The notes under the pieces are model-generated. The model did not search any database and was not told the DNA's origin. It worked only from the letters and a program-made list of their open reading frames with translations. From NCBI GenBank assembly GCA_963975245.1, contig CAXBFJ010000001.1:186001-250000 (forward strand): a stretch of 64,000 nucleotides of DNA, in the 5' to 3' direction. This stretch comes from Panacagrimonas sp963975245 (GTDB taxonomy: Bacteria > Pseudomonadota > Gammaproteobacteria > Nevskiales > Nevskiaceae). The translations under genes were made by a program, and so were the position numbers. Each line of letters begins with the position of its first letter. Within the stretch, counting starts at the first letter, position 1. This document shows positions 27,501 to 34,622 of the stretch, in pieces.

Positions 27501-28037
27501 ATAGGACAAATCCGAACCCATCGGAAAAACGTCAATCAGAGCGCCGCGCACTGCGAACTCGCCCTGCGTCTGCACTTCCCCTGTAACGGCGTAACCGGCA
27601 GACATGAGTCGCTGGCGAAAGCCGTGAAGATCAAACTGCTGTCCAGTTTTCAGAACCAGTGACCTGGCATCCAGAAAGCTGCGCGGCGGCAGCCGCTGCA
27701 TCAGGGCATCGGCGGTCAGCAGCACAATGCCGCTCACCATCTCCGGCAGTGCATTGAGCGCCGCCATGCGGTCGGACAGCAATTCCTGATGTGGCGAGAA
27801 CGGATCGTAGGGAAGCGTCTCGTTATCCGGAAGATGCAGCACCGGGACGCGTCCGGAGGCAAAGAATCGCAGAGCACCTTCCAGCCGGTAGGCCTGCTGC
27901 TCATTGGCGGCCACAGCGACAATGGCGCAGTTGTGTGTGAGCGCCGCCTGCACGATTTGCCACGCCAGACCAGATTCTGCCGAGGATCCGGAAACCACTT
28001 CTGGCGAAGAGTGAGAGCGCGTTGATTGGTCGGACAT
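24588..28037 (-). CDS. mfd: Transcription-repair coupling factor
   Basis: 1149 residues, full length. The N-terminal UvrB-homology module lies in ~30-330. The RNA polymerase interaction (CarD-like) domain is near 480-560 ('APVVHVQHGVGRYRGL'). The RecG-like helicase core has Walker A 'VCGDVGFGKTEVALR' near 630, the DEEH box 'LVVVDEEHRFG' near 730, and C-terminal helicase motifs 'TTIIESGIDVPSANTILID' and 'QLRGRVGRS'. The TRCF C-terminal domain is near 990-1090. It removes RNA polymerase stalled at lesions and recruits UvrA. It is the promoter-proximal gene of the mfd-csiV pair. Confidence 0.97.
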   Translation of the reverse strand: MSDQSTRSHSSPEVVSGSSAESGLAWQIVQAALTHNCAIVAVAANEQQAYRLEGALRFFASGRVPVLHLPDNETLPYDPFSPHQELLSDRMAALNALPEMVSGIVLLTADALMQRLPPRSFLDARSLVLKTGQQFDLHGFRQRLMSAGYAVTGEVQTQGEFAVRGALIDVFPMGSDLSYRLDLFDDEIESIRTFDPETQRSTDKVESVRLLPAREFPTDKGGIENFRRNYREYFPGDPSRSRIYAEVTRGFMPAGIEAWLPLFFGTTAKLVDYLPRTAKIARLGDLESAFNEDWKQIGDRFERLRGDIERPLMRPEDLFLSPEAALQALKSIDSLSIAAPDGALDLPGSADGIRAYLAGNEQRILFVAESAGRKQAVIDWLKPQGILPRSFDDWASFADASSARKNKYGIALGPLQHGLKLPDDNISLIAEPGIFGQRAPVESRKRNKVRDPETILRDLSSLAIGAPVVHVQHGVGRYRGLTRMEAGGIETEFLVLEYAARTREGRKKEGLDKLYVPVASLQMIHRYTGAEDETAPLHSLGSERWGKAQAKARDKANDVAAELLQIQARRAAREGNALSVDEADYLKFCEGFPFTPTEDQQKAIDAVLADVTAAKSMDRVVCGDVGFGKTEVALRACFAVARAGKQVCLLAPTTLLAQQHEKNFSDRFADWPIRVGALSRLRTSKEQTEMLKQLAAGSLDIVIGTHRLLQADVKFKDLGLVVVDEEHRFGVRHKEKLKNLRAEVDLLTLTATPIPRTLNMSLAGLRDLSIIATPPASRIAIKTFVSEWDRGLVIEACQRELRRGGQVYILHNEVSDIEKFSRDIQVMLPEGRVRFAHGQMRERELEQVMLDFYHQRFDILVCTTIIESGIDVPSANTILIDRADRLGLAQLHQLRGRVGRSHHRAFAYLFVPSRRALSTDAQKRLEAIESLGDLGSGFALATHDLEIRGAGELLGDDQSGQIEEVGFTLYAELLARAVRAIKAGTLDDAPFGEAACEVDLGVSALIPDSFIPDVHTRLVLYKRASEATSTEDLFELRVEVIDRFGELPEQVDNLFQAASVRITAQELGLTRVRAGSKNAVLEFGPKPNLNPRNLIKLIQSQPKVYKLEGQKKLHINASLDPVDTRASRLLQLLATLREPAPSPAEPRSK

Positions 28038-28153
28038 CTGGGCCAGGGAACCGGATAGGCAAGAGCAGGACAGGCAATTTTACCTGCTTGGGCTAATCCT
28101 GCCCGGTGATGATGGGCGCGCTAGCATGCAGACCCGACCGGATTGGAAAGAAT

Positions 28154-28825
28154 ATGAACCTTACACAGGCCGTGCAATCAAGACGCAGTGTCCGCGCCTT
28201 CACCCCAAAGCCGGTAGACGGCCATCTCTTGCGAGAAGTGCTGAGCCTCGCGGCGCGAGCCCCGTCGGGCGGTAACGTTCAGCCTTGGCGGTTGTATGTT
28301 CTGGGCGGCGAAGCGCTGGAGCAACTCAAGATTCGCATGCGGGCGCGGCTTACAGAGCAACCGCTCTTAGATCCAAGCGAGTACGAGATTTACCCCGCCA
28401 ATCTTTGGGAACCGCATCGAAGCGAGCGTTTCAAGGTCGGAGAGGACATGTACGCCTTGCTCGGCGCAGAACGCGGAGATAAGGTCGGTCGTATGCGCCA
28501 GTTTCAAAAAAATTTCGAATTCTTCGGCGCGCCCGCTGCGCTGTTCTGCTATGTGGACCAGCGGATGGGACCACCTCAGTGGTCAGATCTGGGGATGTAC
28601 CTGCAAACCCTGATGCTCCTGCTGCGTGAGCGGGGGCTGGACAGCTGCGCGCAGGAGTGTTGGTCGGTCTATCCTAAGACGGTGGCTTCTTACATCGAAC
28701 CTGATGACGGACTGATGTTGTTCTGCGGGATGTCCATTGGTTATGCCGATGATTCTGCGGCGGTCAACCAGTTGCGAACACGGCGACTCCCACTGGACGA
28801 GTTCGCTCGCTTCAACGGCATATGA
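28154..28825 (+). CDS. Nitroreductase-family FMN oxidoreductase
   Basis: 223 residues from the ATG at 28154, chosen over an upstream in-frame ATG at 28106 because GGAAAG lies just before it and homologues start 'MNLTQAVQSRRSVRAF'. The N-terminal 'RRSVRAFTPKPVD' and 'AARAPSGGNVQPWRLYVL' bind FMN phosphate and ring. 'MGPPQWSDLGMYLQTLMLLLRERGLDSCAQE' is the typical central helix, and 'GMSIGYAD' comes near the end. It reduces nitroaromatics, quinones or related acceptors with NAD(P)H. It is divergent from mfd and convergent with the hydrolase gene. Confidence 0.88.
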   Translation: MNLTQAVQSRRSVRAFTPKPVDGHLLREVLSLAARAPSGGNVQPWRLYVLGGEALEQLKIRMRARLTEQPLLDPSEYEIYPANLWEPHRSERFKVGEDMYALLGAERGDKVGRMRQFQKNFEFFGAPAALFCYVDQRMGPPQWSDLGMYLQTLMLLLRERGLDSCAQECWSVYPKTVASYIEPDDGLMLFCGMSIGYADDSAAVNQLRTRRLPLDEFARFNGI

Positions 28826-28839
28826 CCTGAGCGAGCCCT

Positions 28840-29703
28840 TCAGCGGCCGCGCATCATGTGCTGATGCAGGAATGCGATGACGCCTTCATTGAAGGCATCG
28901 TTCTTGTCGCCGGCAACCATGTGGCCGGCGCCTGATACATCCATGACTTCGAGTTGTGGAAGGCGCTTCTTGAGCTGGGCAATGCCCTCGTCACTGACGA
29001 TGTCACTCTGCAGCCCGCGCACCAGCAGGCTGGGAACGCGCACGTTTTCCGCGGCTTCCAGCAAGGGTTCCGTGAACTCCGGCGGTTCACTGCGTGGCTT
29101 GTCAGATATCAGCTTGGGGTCCCAATGCCAGTAGAGGCGACCATCTTCGCGCTTGCGCAGGTTCTTCATTAGACCGCTGGGATCTTTGGGGCGCGGCCGC
29201 TGAGGGTAGTAATGGGCAACGGCGTCCGACGCCTCCTCCAGATTGGCAAAACCATCGCGATTGGCGCGCATGAACTCACCGATCTTGCGTGATCCCGCCG
29301 CTTCAACATTCGGCACGATGTCCACCAGGATCAGCGCTTGGGCCAAGAGCGGGTCGCCCTGACCCAGGGCGTAGAGTGCCATCGCACCGCCCATGGACGC
29401 GCCCACCAACGCGGGCCTCGAATTGATCTGGGCAATGACACTATTCAAATCCGCTGCCAACAGCGGCAGGCCGTATTCGCCATCCGGTGACCAGTCGCTA
29501 TCGCCATGGCCACGCAGATCCAAATTGACCACATGAAACCCCTGACGAATGAGCTCTCTTTGTGCGCCGCCCCATGAGTGTCGGGTTTGTCCGCCACCGT
29601 GAAGCATGATGACGCAAGGCGAGCGAGGGTCGCCTCCGACATCGCCAGCCAGACGAAGTCCGTGGTCGCCTTCAAAGTATCGGGTCTCGATTTCGGTGTG
29701 CAT
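28840..29703 (-). CDS. Alpha/beta hydrolase
   Basis: 287 residues with a clear alpha/beta-hydrolase fold. The oxyanion motif is 'MLHGGGQTRHSWGG' (~33-46), 'LDLRGHGDSDW' follows, the nucleophile elbow is 'LVGASMGGAMAL' (Ser near 105), an acid lies in 'VRGLQSDIVSDEG' and the catalytic His in 'VSGAGHMVAGDKNDAF' near 265. Esters, C-C bonds or lactones are possible substrates; nothing nearby fixes the choice. It is convergent with the nitroreductase gene, 14 bases away. Confidence 0.87.
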   Translation of the reverse strand: MHTEIETRYFEGDHGLRLAGDVGGDPRSPCVIMLHGGGQTRHSWGGAQRELIRQGFHVVNLDLRGHGDSDWSPDGEYGLPLLAADLNSVIAQINSRPALVGASMGGAMALYALGQGDPLLAQALILVDIVPNVEAAGSRKIGEFMRANRDGFANLEEASDAVAHYYPQRPRPKDPSGLMKNLRKREDGRLYWHWDPKLISDKPRSEPPEFTEPLLEAAENVRVPSLLVRGLQSDIVSDEGIAQLKKRLPQLEVMDVSGAGHMVAGDKNDAFNEGVIAFLHQHMMRGR

Positions 29704-30159
29704 CAGAAATTATTTGGGCGGTGGCGGCAGAAAAGAATGTCCTCTTCTGCGAGGCGGCTGTGTCTCACGCAGACTATTTCAAAAAGCGCAACCTGCATCA
29801 TCTCGCGATGATAGATGAGCTGTCGGCCTTCCGGTTATCGAACGGTTCGAGTCTGGATGCGCCTGAATTCTACGCATTCTTGTGTCTTGATCTCCTGAAA
29901 AGAGTCGAAGCTGACATTTCTCTGGACGATTACATTCCCGATTCCCTCAGGGTGGCCCTTTGAACCGTTTATCTGCGGGGCGGCCGAAATCTGCTTGTTG
30001 TGGGTCAACATCAGCAATGAATTTGTACTTGATTTCCGATGCATTTAACAGCGTTCACGCTACTATGGATGCGAGGGCTGCAGACAATACGAATGTAGAA
30101 GACGGCTGCAGAGAAGAGGAGGTATATCGATACATGCTGGAATACGGCGCGACAGACCG
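29704..30159. other. Intergenic region upstream of the membrane EAL gene
   Basis: It holds the doubtful 80-codon frame at 29721-29963, then about 170 bases with no gene, then a strong ribosome-binding site GAGGAGG (30116-30122). That site serves a 13-codon minicistron ATG at 30134 ending TAG at 30175, which overlaps the start of the EAL gene at 30160. Confidence 0.45.
29721..29963 (+). CDS. Possible small hypothetical protein
   Basis: An 80-codon frame from a GTG start. The translation is a plausible small helical, acidic protein ('HLAMIDELSAFRLSNG', 'FYAFLCLDLLKRVEADISLDDYIPDSL') and not obviously noise. There is no recognisable domain and no clear ribosome site, and it begins 17 bases from the divergent hydrolase start. 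It is listed with low confidence because otherwise 456 bases would be empty. Confidence 0.3.
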   Translation: MAAEKNVLFCEAAVSHADYFKKRNLHHLAMIDELSAFRLSNGSSLDAPEFYAFLCLDLLKRVEADISLDDYIPDSLRVAL

Positions 30160-30175
30160 ATGCGTTTTCCGTTAG
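30134..30175 (+). other. Candidate 13-codon leader minicistron overlapping the EAL gene start
   Basis: ATG at 30134 is 11 bases after a strong GAGGAGG, encodes MLEYGATDRCVFR and stops at 30175, 16 bases inside the next gene. The EAL gene's own ATG at 30160 has no ribosome site, so translational coupling through this minicistron would explain its initiation. Translation is unproven. Confidence 0.35.
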
Positions 30176-33084
30176 CAGTTCGAATGGCCGTTGTTCTCGG
30201 CCTTTGCCTACTTCTGCTTCAGGGCATCCTGGGGTTTTCCTTTGATCGCGCGCTGGACAACGCGAAAGCCCAGCGCATCGACAGTCTGACAAAGGCCGCC
30301 TCGTCGGCGGTGGATTACGCCGTCGGTATTGAGATTGCGCGCCAGCGCGACGCATTGGAGACCATTGCGGATATTTCTCGCCAGCAGGGCAGCCGGGTGG
30401 AGGTCAGTCGGCGCGCTGCGGGTCCCGAGCCTGCAGAAACTGAACCAAAGCCCATTGCGCCCTCGGAGCCTACAGAAAAGGCCGCAGCGGAACCGACAGT
30501 AAAAAAGAGGGGCTTTTTTTCAAGACTGTTTGGATCGCGTGAGGAGCCAGTCGAGCCGGAGCAAGAGAAGGCCACGCCTGAACCACCGCCGGTTGCCCGG
30601 AAGAATGTGAAAAGAGAGCCGTCACAGATCCGAATGGAGCGTTTGGTCGACAGGGTGAAGGGCCTTGCGGAGTACACCGACGGTTATCCCATCATCTGGC
30701 ACAAAGTGTCGGATGAATTTCCCGAGCTGTCGGAAGAATTGCGAGGCAAAGCACGGCGACTTGAACTCAGTACGATAGGTAGAGCGCATGAGATCCAGTG
30801 CGATGCCCATGATTGCGTGATACTCGGTGTCGTGCCGTTTCAGACGCGGGATCAGGTGCAAATAGTTGCCGTTGAGGCGTCCTCCCTGCGCACGCTTCTG
30901 CGTGGTATTGGCATGTCGGCGGGCTATTCCCTAAATCTGGTTTTGGAAGCTGAGACAGATCGCACGCAAAGCAACACTGTCCAGGGGCGCTTGCTCCAGG
31001 CCTTCCAGGCTTCCGGCCATATCGGATCGCCATACTGGTATTACGACGGCGAGATCGCAGGTATTCCCATCGATCGAGAACAGATCGGCGTCTTTCTCTC
31101 TGAGGACATTGCCAGCAGTGATCTCGATGGCGTTCGCACCCAGTACTTTGGCATTGCGAGTGTGGGAGTCTTCGTCAGTCTCTTGTTGCTCGCGCTATTG
31201 CTCCGATCACCCATTGGGAGAGTTGGCGCATTGCGCAGAGCCTTGCCGGGGTTGACCCGGGGAGAGTTTGACGCCACCACCCGCAAACTTGAGGCCATTA
31301 GCAGCCGCACCGTGATTCGCGACGAAACCACCGATCTGATTGAAGCCGCCGCTGAAATCAGCAGTCAGTTGGAATCGATGCAAAAGCAAAGAGAGGCTCA
31401 GTCTGCAGAGTTGCAGGCAGAGCACGACTATGTTCAAACCATTCTGGACACTGCGCCGGCTTCGATTCTGGTGATGAACAGTGCCGGTGAAGTGGTCAGC
31501 GCAAATCAAAAGACGGCAGATTTACTGGGCATGGATCTGTCTGAGTTGGTTGGCCATGATTTTCTCGAGCATTTGCAGGCGGAACATCGGCAGCAGTTTC
31601 GACACGCTATGATGTCGGCATCTGCCACCGAAACCATTGTCCAGTACGAGTCTGAACTCGAAGGCGCCAATGGCATATGCCGGAGAGTTCGATGGCATTT
31701 TGTGCGCATGTCACACCTGTCGTCCCTCGGGCGCGTCTTAGCGTTTGGCGTGGACATTACCCGACTGCGGGAGTCAGAACGACGTCTTGCCTGGCTTCGG
31801 TCGCATGATGAGAACACCGGACTCTTCAGTCGTCGGGTTTTCGAAGAGCGTGTCAGGGATCTGCCGGGACAACGCACCCTGCTCCTGATTCGACCCGCTC
31901 AGGAAACCGCACTGCTGAAGATGCATGAAGCGCTCGGCCGCGACGAACTACAGCGTCGCATGGCGCAATGCATTCAGACTATCAGCGATGTGCTCGCAGA
32001 CTCTGAAACTGCCGTGCTTGATATCCTGCAGTTTGCGATTCTGATCCCGGCGAATCGAATGGCTGTAGAGAACTGTCTTGAAAGTGTGCTGCCGGAAGAC
32101 AGACAGTGGAAATTCACCGTCCAGGGGCGGCCGGTAGAAATGGAATTAAACCTGGTGGGAATTGAATTTTCCGATTCGGACTGCAGGGTCAATGTTGAAG
32201 ATCAGCTTGAGGCCTTGCAGCAGGTTGCAGGCGCGCAGGCCGCGCCGCGAACTTGGGTGGCCGCACAGACCATCAGTGATCGGCAACTCAATGATTACCG
32301 CTACTGGGTGAGCGAAATCGACGAAGCGATTCGTGAAGATCGGATCGCCATCTTTTTCCAGCCTGTGTACGACACGCGCAGCCTAAAACCATTGCACAGC
32401 GAAGTCCTGATGCGTCTGATTTGCAGGGACGGCAGCGTGCGCAGTGCTGGAGAATTTGTTCGTGCTGCAGAGCGGTCCGGTCAACTTAGGAAATTGGAGC
32501 AAATTGTTCTGGCCAAGGCGATTGATGCGGTGCTTGAGCAACAAACCGCTGGCAGCGGACATGGGTTGGCAGTGAATATCTCAGCGTCGTCGCTGGAAGA
32601 GCCATTTCTCGAGAACATGATTCATGCAGCCGTGAACGAGCGCGGCCTTGATCCGAAGGGCTTGATGCTCGAACTGCTGGAGACTCAGTCGATCGAGCAT
32701 ATTCAGGCGGCGGCGAAACGGATGCAGGCTTTGTCTGCCCTGGGTATCAAAATTTTGCTCGACGATTTTGGTGTTGGCTTCACCTCGTTTGAGTATCTGC
32801 GTGAACTGCCATTCACCTACGTGAAATTTGACCAGTCCTTTGTGAAGCACCTAGCCAGTCGAAAGGCGGATCAGAGTTTGATCAAAGCCATGCATGACAT
32901 GGTGGCCGCCATGGGGCGTCACACTATTGCCGAGGGCGTTGAAGACAGCGCGTCCCTGAAGATTCTTCGAGAGATTGGCGTTAATGGGGTACAGGGCTTC
33001 GGGCTGGCACGGCCCGCGTCCGCTGTCAGTCATGCTGCGGCCACGCTGGGCAAGAGAGCCAGTCGATCTGTCGGGGCCGTCTAG
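30160..33084 (+). CDS. Membrane-bound PAS-EAL cyclic-di-GMP phosphodiesterase with degenerate GGDEF
   Basis: 974 residues. The first transmembrane helix is ~residues 7-26. A periplasmic region (~27-328) contains an unusual Pro/Glu/Lys-rich insert (~85-155, with a Lys-Lys-Arg-Gly-Phe-Phe-Ser-Arg-Leu-Phe patch). The second helix is ~330-348, followed by a HAMP-like linker and coiled coil. A PAS domain spans ~425-545. A GGDEF-like region (~555-700) lacks any GGDEF motif. The EAL domain (~720-955) keeps the catalytic residues (EVLMRL Glu, AVNISA Asn, ELLET Glu, LDDFGVGF Asp pair, YVKFDQS Lys, AEGVED Glu, VQGF Gln). It probably senses a periplasmic or redox cue and lowers cyclic-di-GMP. Confidence 0.85.
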   Translation: MRFPLAVRMAVVLGLCLLLLQGILGFSFDRALDNAKAQRIDSLTKAASSAVDYAVGIEIARQRDALETIADISRQQGSRVEVSRRAAGPEPAETEPKPIAPSEPTEKAAAEPTVKKRGFFSRLFGSREEPVEPEQEKATPEPPPVARKNVKREPSQIRMERLVDRVKGLAEYTDGYPIIWHKVSDEFPELSEELRGKARRLELSTIGRAHEIQCDAHDCVILGVVPFQTRDQVQIVAVEASSLRTLLRGIGMSAGYSLNLVLEAETDRTQSNTVQGRLLQAFQASGHIGSPYWYYDGEIAGIPIDREQIGVFLSEDIASSDLDGVRTQYFGIASVGVFVSLLLLALLLRSPIGRVGALRRALPGLTRGEFDATTRKLEAISSRTVIRDETTDLIEAAAEISSQLESMQKQREAQSAELQAEHDYVQTILDTAPASILVMNSAGEVVSANQKTADLLGMDLSELVGHDFLEHLQAEHRQQFRHAMMSASATETIVQYESELEGANGICRRVRWHFVRMSHLSSLGRVLAFGVDITRLRESERRLAWLRSHDENTGLFSRRVFEERVRDLPGQRTLLLIRPAQETALLKMHEALGRDELQRRMAQCIQTISDVLADSETAVLDILQFAILIPANRMAVENCLESVLPEDRQWKFTVQGRPVEMELNLVGIEFSDSDCRVNVEDQLEALQQVAGAQAAPRTWVAAQTISDRQLNDYRYWVSEIDEAIREDRIAIFFQPVYDTRSLKPLHSEVLMRLICRDGSVRSAGEFVRAAERSGQLRKLEQIVLAKAIDAVLEQQTAGSGHGLAVNISASSLEEPFLENMIHAAVNERGLDPKGLMLELLETQSIEHIQAAAKRMQALSALGIKILLDDFGVGFTSFEYLRELPFTYVKFDQSFVKHLASRKADQSLIKAMHDMVAAMGRHTIAEGVEDSASLKILREIGVNGVQGFGLARPASAVSHAAATLGKRASRSVGAV

Positions 33085-33323
33085 GCCTGAGGTCGCGATT
33101 CCCGCTGGGTTCTCTGCAGATGAGAACGACGCCTGCTGGCTGAGATAGATCAAGGATTTCCTTGCCTGCCGAAAGTAAGGGGATGTTCGCTACGGGCATG
33201 CGACAAGCTGCTCAGGTTGAGGCGGCGAACGCGAGCCCTGGACAATTGTAAGTGCATGTTCGGTTTACTCTCCCCGGCATGAGCTCGCACAGCCAAAATA
33301 AGAGAAATGAGGAGTTACCGACC

Positions 33324-34622
33324 ATGGCGAGCCAGAACATCGACTGTCTGCTTGAGCCTTTCAAGCTGCGAAATCTCGAACTGCGCAATCGTATCGTGAT
33401 GCCGCCGATGACGCGTTGCTTCTCGCCGCAAGGGATCCCAACGCAGGACGTCGTCCGGTATTACGCAAAGCGAGCGGCGCATGGCGTGGGCTTGATTGTC
33501 ACCGAGGGGGTGGCGATTCCGTTTCGAGGCTGCATTCATGATGAGGCGGTGCCATCGATGTTCGGTGCGGCGATGCCAGCCTGGAAGCAGGTTGTAGATG
33601 CTGTGCACGCCGAGGGTGCGGCGATCATGCCGCAGTTGTGGCACGTGGGGTTGAACCTGAAGCCCGAACTGGAGGGTCTCTTTGACGGCAACTCACAGCT
33701 GCGGGCAGATCAGATAGGACCTTCCGGACTGGCCGACGGCATCGGCAATCCGCCCCGGCCACTGGGGCAACCCATGACCGATCGAGACATTGCGCAGGTG
33801 ATTGAGGCCTTTGCGGAATCAGCGTTCTGTGCCTACGAGGCTGGATTTGATGGCGTTCAGCTGCACGGCGCCCATGGATACCTGATTGATCAATTCCTGT
33901 GGGCCAGTACCAACGTTCGCAAGGATCAATATGGTGGGGATGCTGCCAATCGTTCCAGATTCGCCTCTGACATTGTCCGCGCAATTCGCAGGCGAACAGC
34001 GCCGGACTTCCCCATTGTCTTCCGCTTTTCGCAGTGGAAGCTGAGTGACTATGAGGCTGAACTGGCTGCAACGCCGGCGCAGCTCGAAGCCGTGCTGAGT
34101 CCATTGGTGGATGCCGGGGTTGATATGTTTGACGCCTCGCAGCGACGCTACTGGGAGCCTGCCTTCGAGGGCTCTCACCTCAATCTTGCCGGCTGGGCGA
34201 AGAAGCTCACTGGCGTCCCGTCGTCCACGGTCGGCTCGGTGAGTCTGGATAACGACGCCATACGCACTTTGCTGGGCGAATCCGCACAATCAACCGGCAT
34301 CGAACGCCTAATAGAGAGATTGCAGAGCGGTGAGTTTGATCTGGCTGGATATCGTGCGGGCAGGGCGCATCGAAACGCTCAAACCTTATTCGCCGCAGTT
34401 GCTACACAGTCTGGACTAGCTTGCTTGTGCAGTGAATATGATCAGCGATTGCTACTGGCTGGGCACTGCGCATCGCAGGCACTCTCATCGCATGTGACTG
34501 CCTCGAGCCTCAGCAATATCGATGCCGTGATGCTTGAGTTTGCGGTACAGCGTATTGCGGCTCATGGCCAGGTCGGTTGCGGTATGGCTCATGTTCCATC
34601 CGTTGCTTTCGGCGGCGCGTAA
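33324..34622 (+). CDS. NADH:flavin oxidoreductase (Old Yellow Enzyme family) with deleted, frameshifted C-terminus
   Basis: The start at 33324 has GAGGAG upstream. The FMN TIM-barrel of the OYE family runs cleanly to ~residue 339: 'RIVMPPMTRCFSP', 'TEGVAIPFRG', 'QLWHVGL', 'VQLHGAHGYLIDQFLW' and the Tyr-Gly-Gly motif 'KDQYGGDAANRSRF'. After 'GEFDL' (34341) the family's FMN-phosphate segment (xVGRALLSDP) is absent. The +1 frame continues as WLDIVRAGRIETLKPYSPQ and stops at 34419, exactly like an OYE tail. So a deletion of roughly 11-12 codons changed frame, and the present frame runs on through unrelated sequence to 34622, overlapping the convergent activator gene. It is probably a pseudogene or an inactive product. 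Confidence 0.75.
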   Translation: MASQNIDCLLEPFKLRNLELRNRIVMPPMTRCFSPQGIPTQDVVRYYAKRAAHGVGLIVTEGVAIPFRGCIHDEAVPSMFGAAMPAWKQVVDAVHAEGAAIMPQLWHVGLNLKPELEGLFDGNSQLRADQIGPSGLADGIGNPPRPLGQPMTDRDIAQVIEAFAESAFCAYEAGFDGVQLHGAHGYLIDQFLWASTNVRKDQYGGDAANRSRFASDIVRAIRRRTAPDFPIVFRFSQWKLSDYEAELAATPAQLEAVLSPLVDAGVDMFDASQRRYWEPAFEGSHLNLAGWAKKLTGVPSSTVGSVSLDNDAIRTLLGESAQSTGIERLIERLQSGEFDLAGYRAGRAHRNAQTLFAAVATQSGLACLCSEYDQRLLLAGHCASQALSSHVTASSLSNIDAVMLEFAVQRIAAHGQVGCGMAHVPSVAFGGA

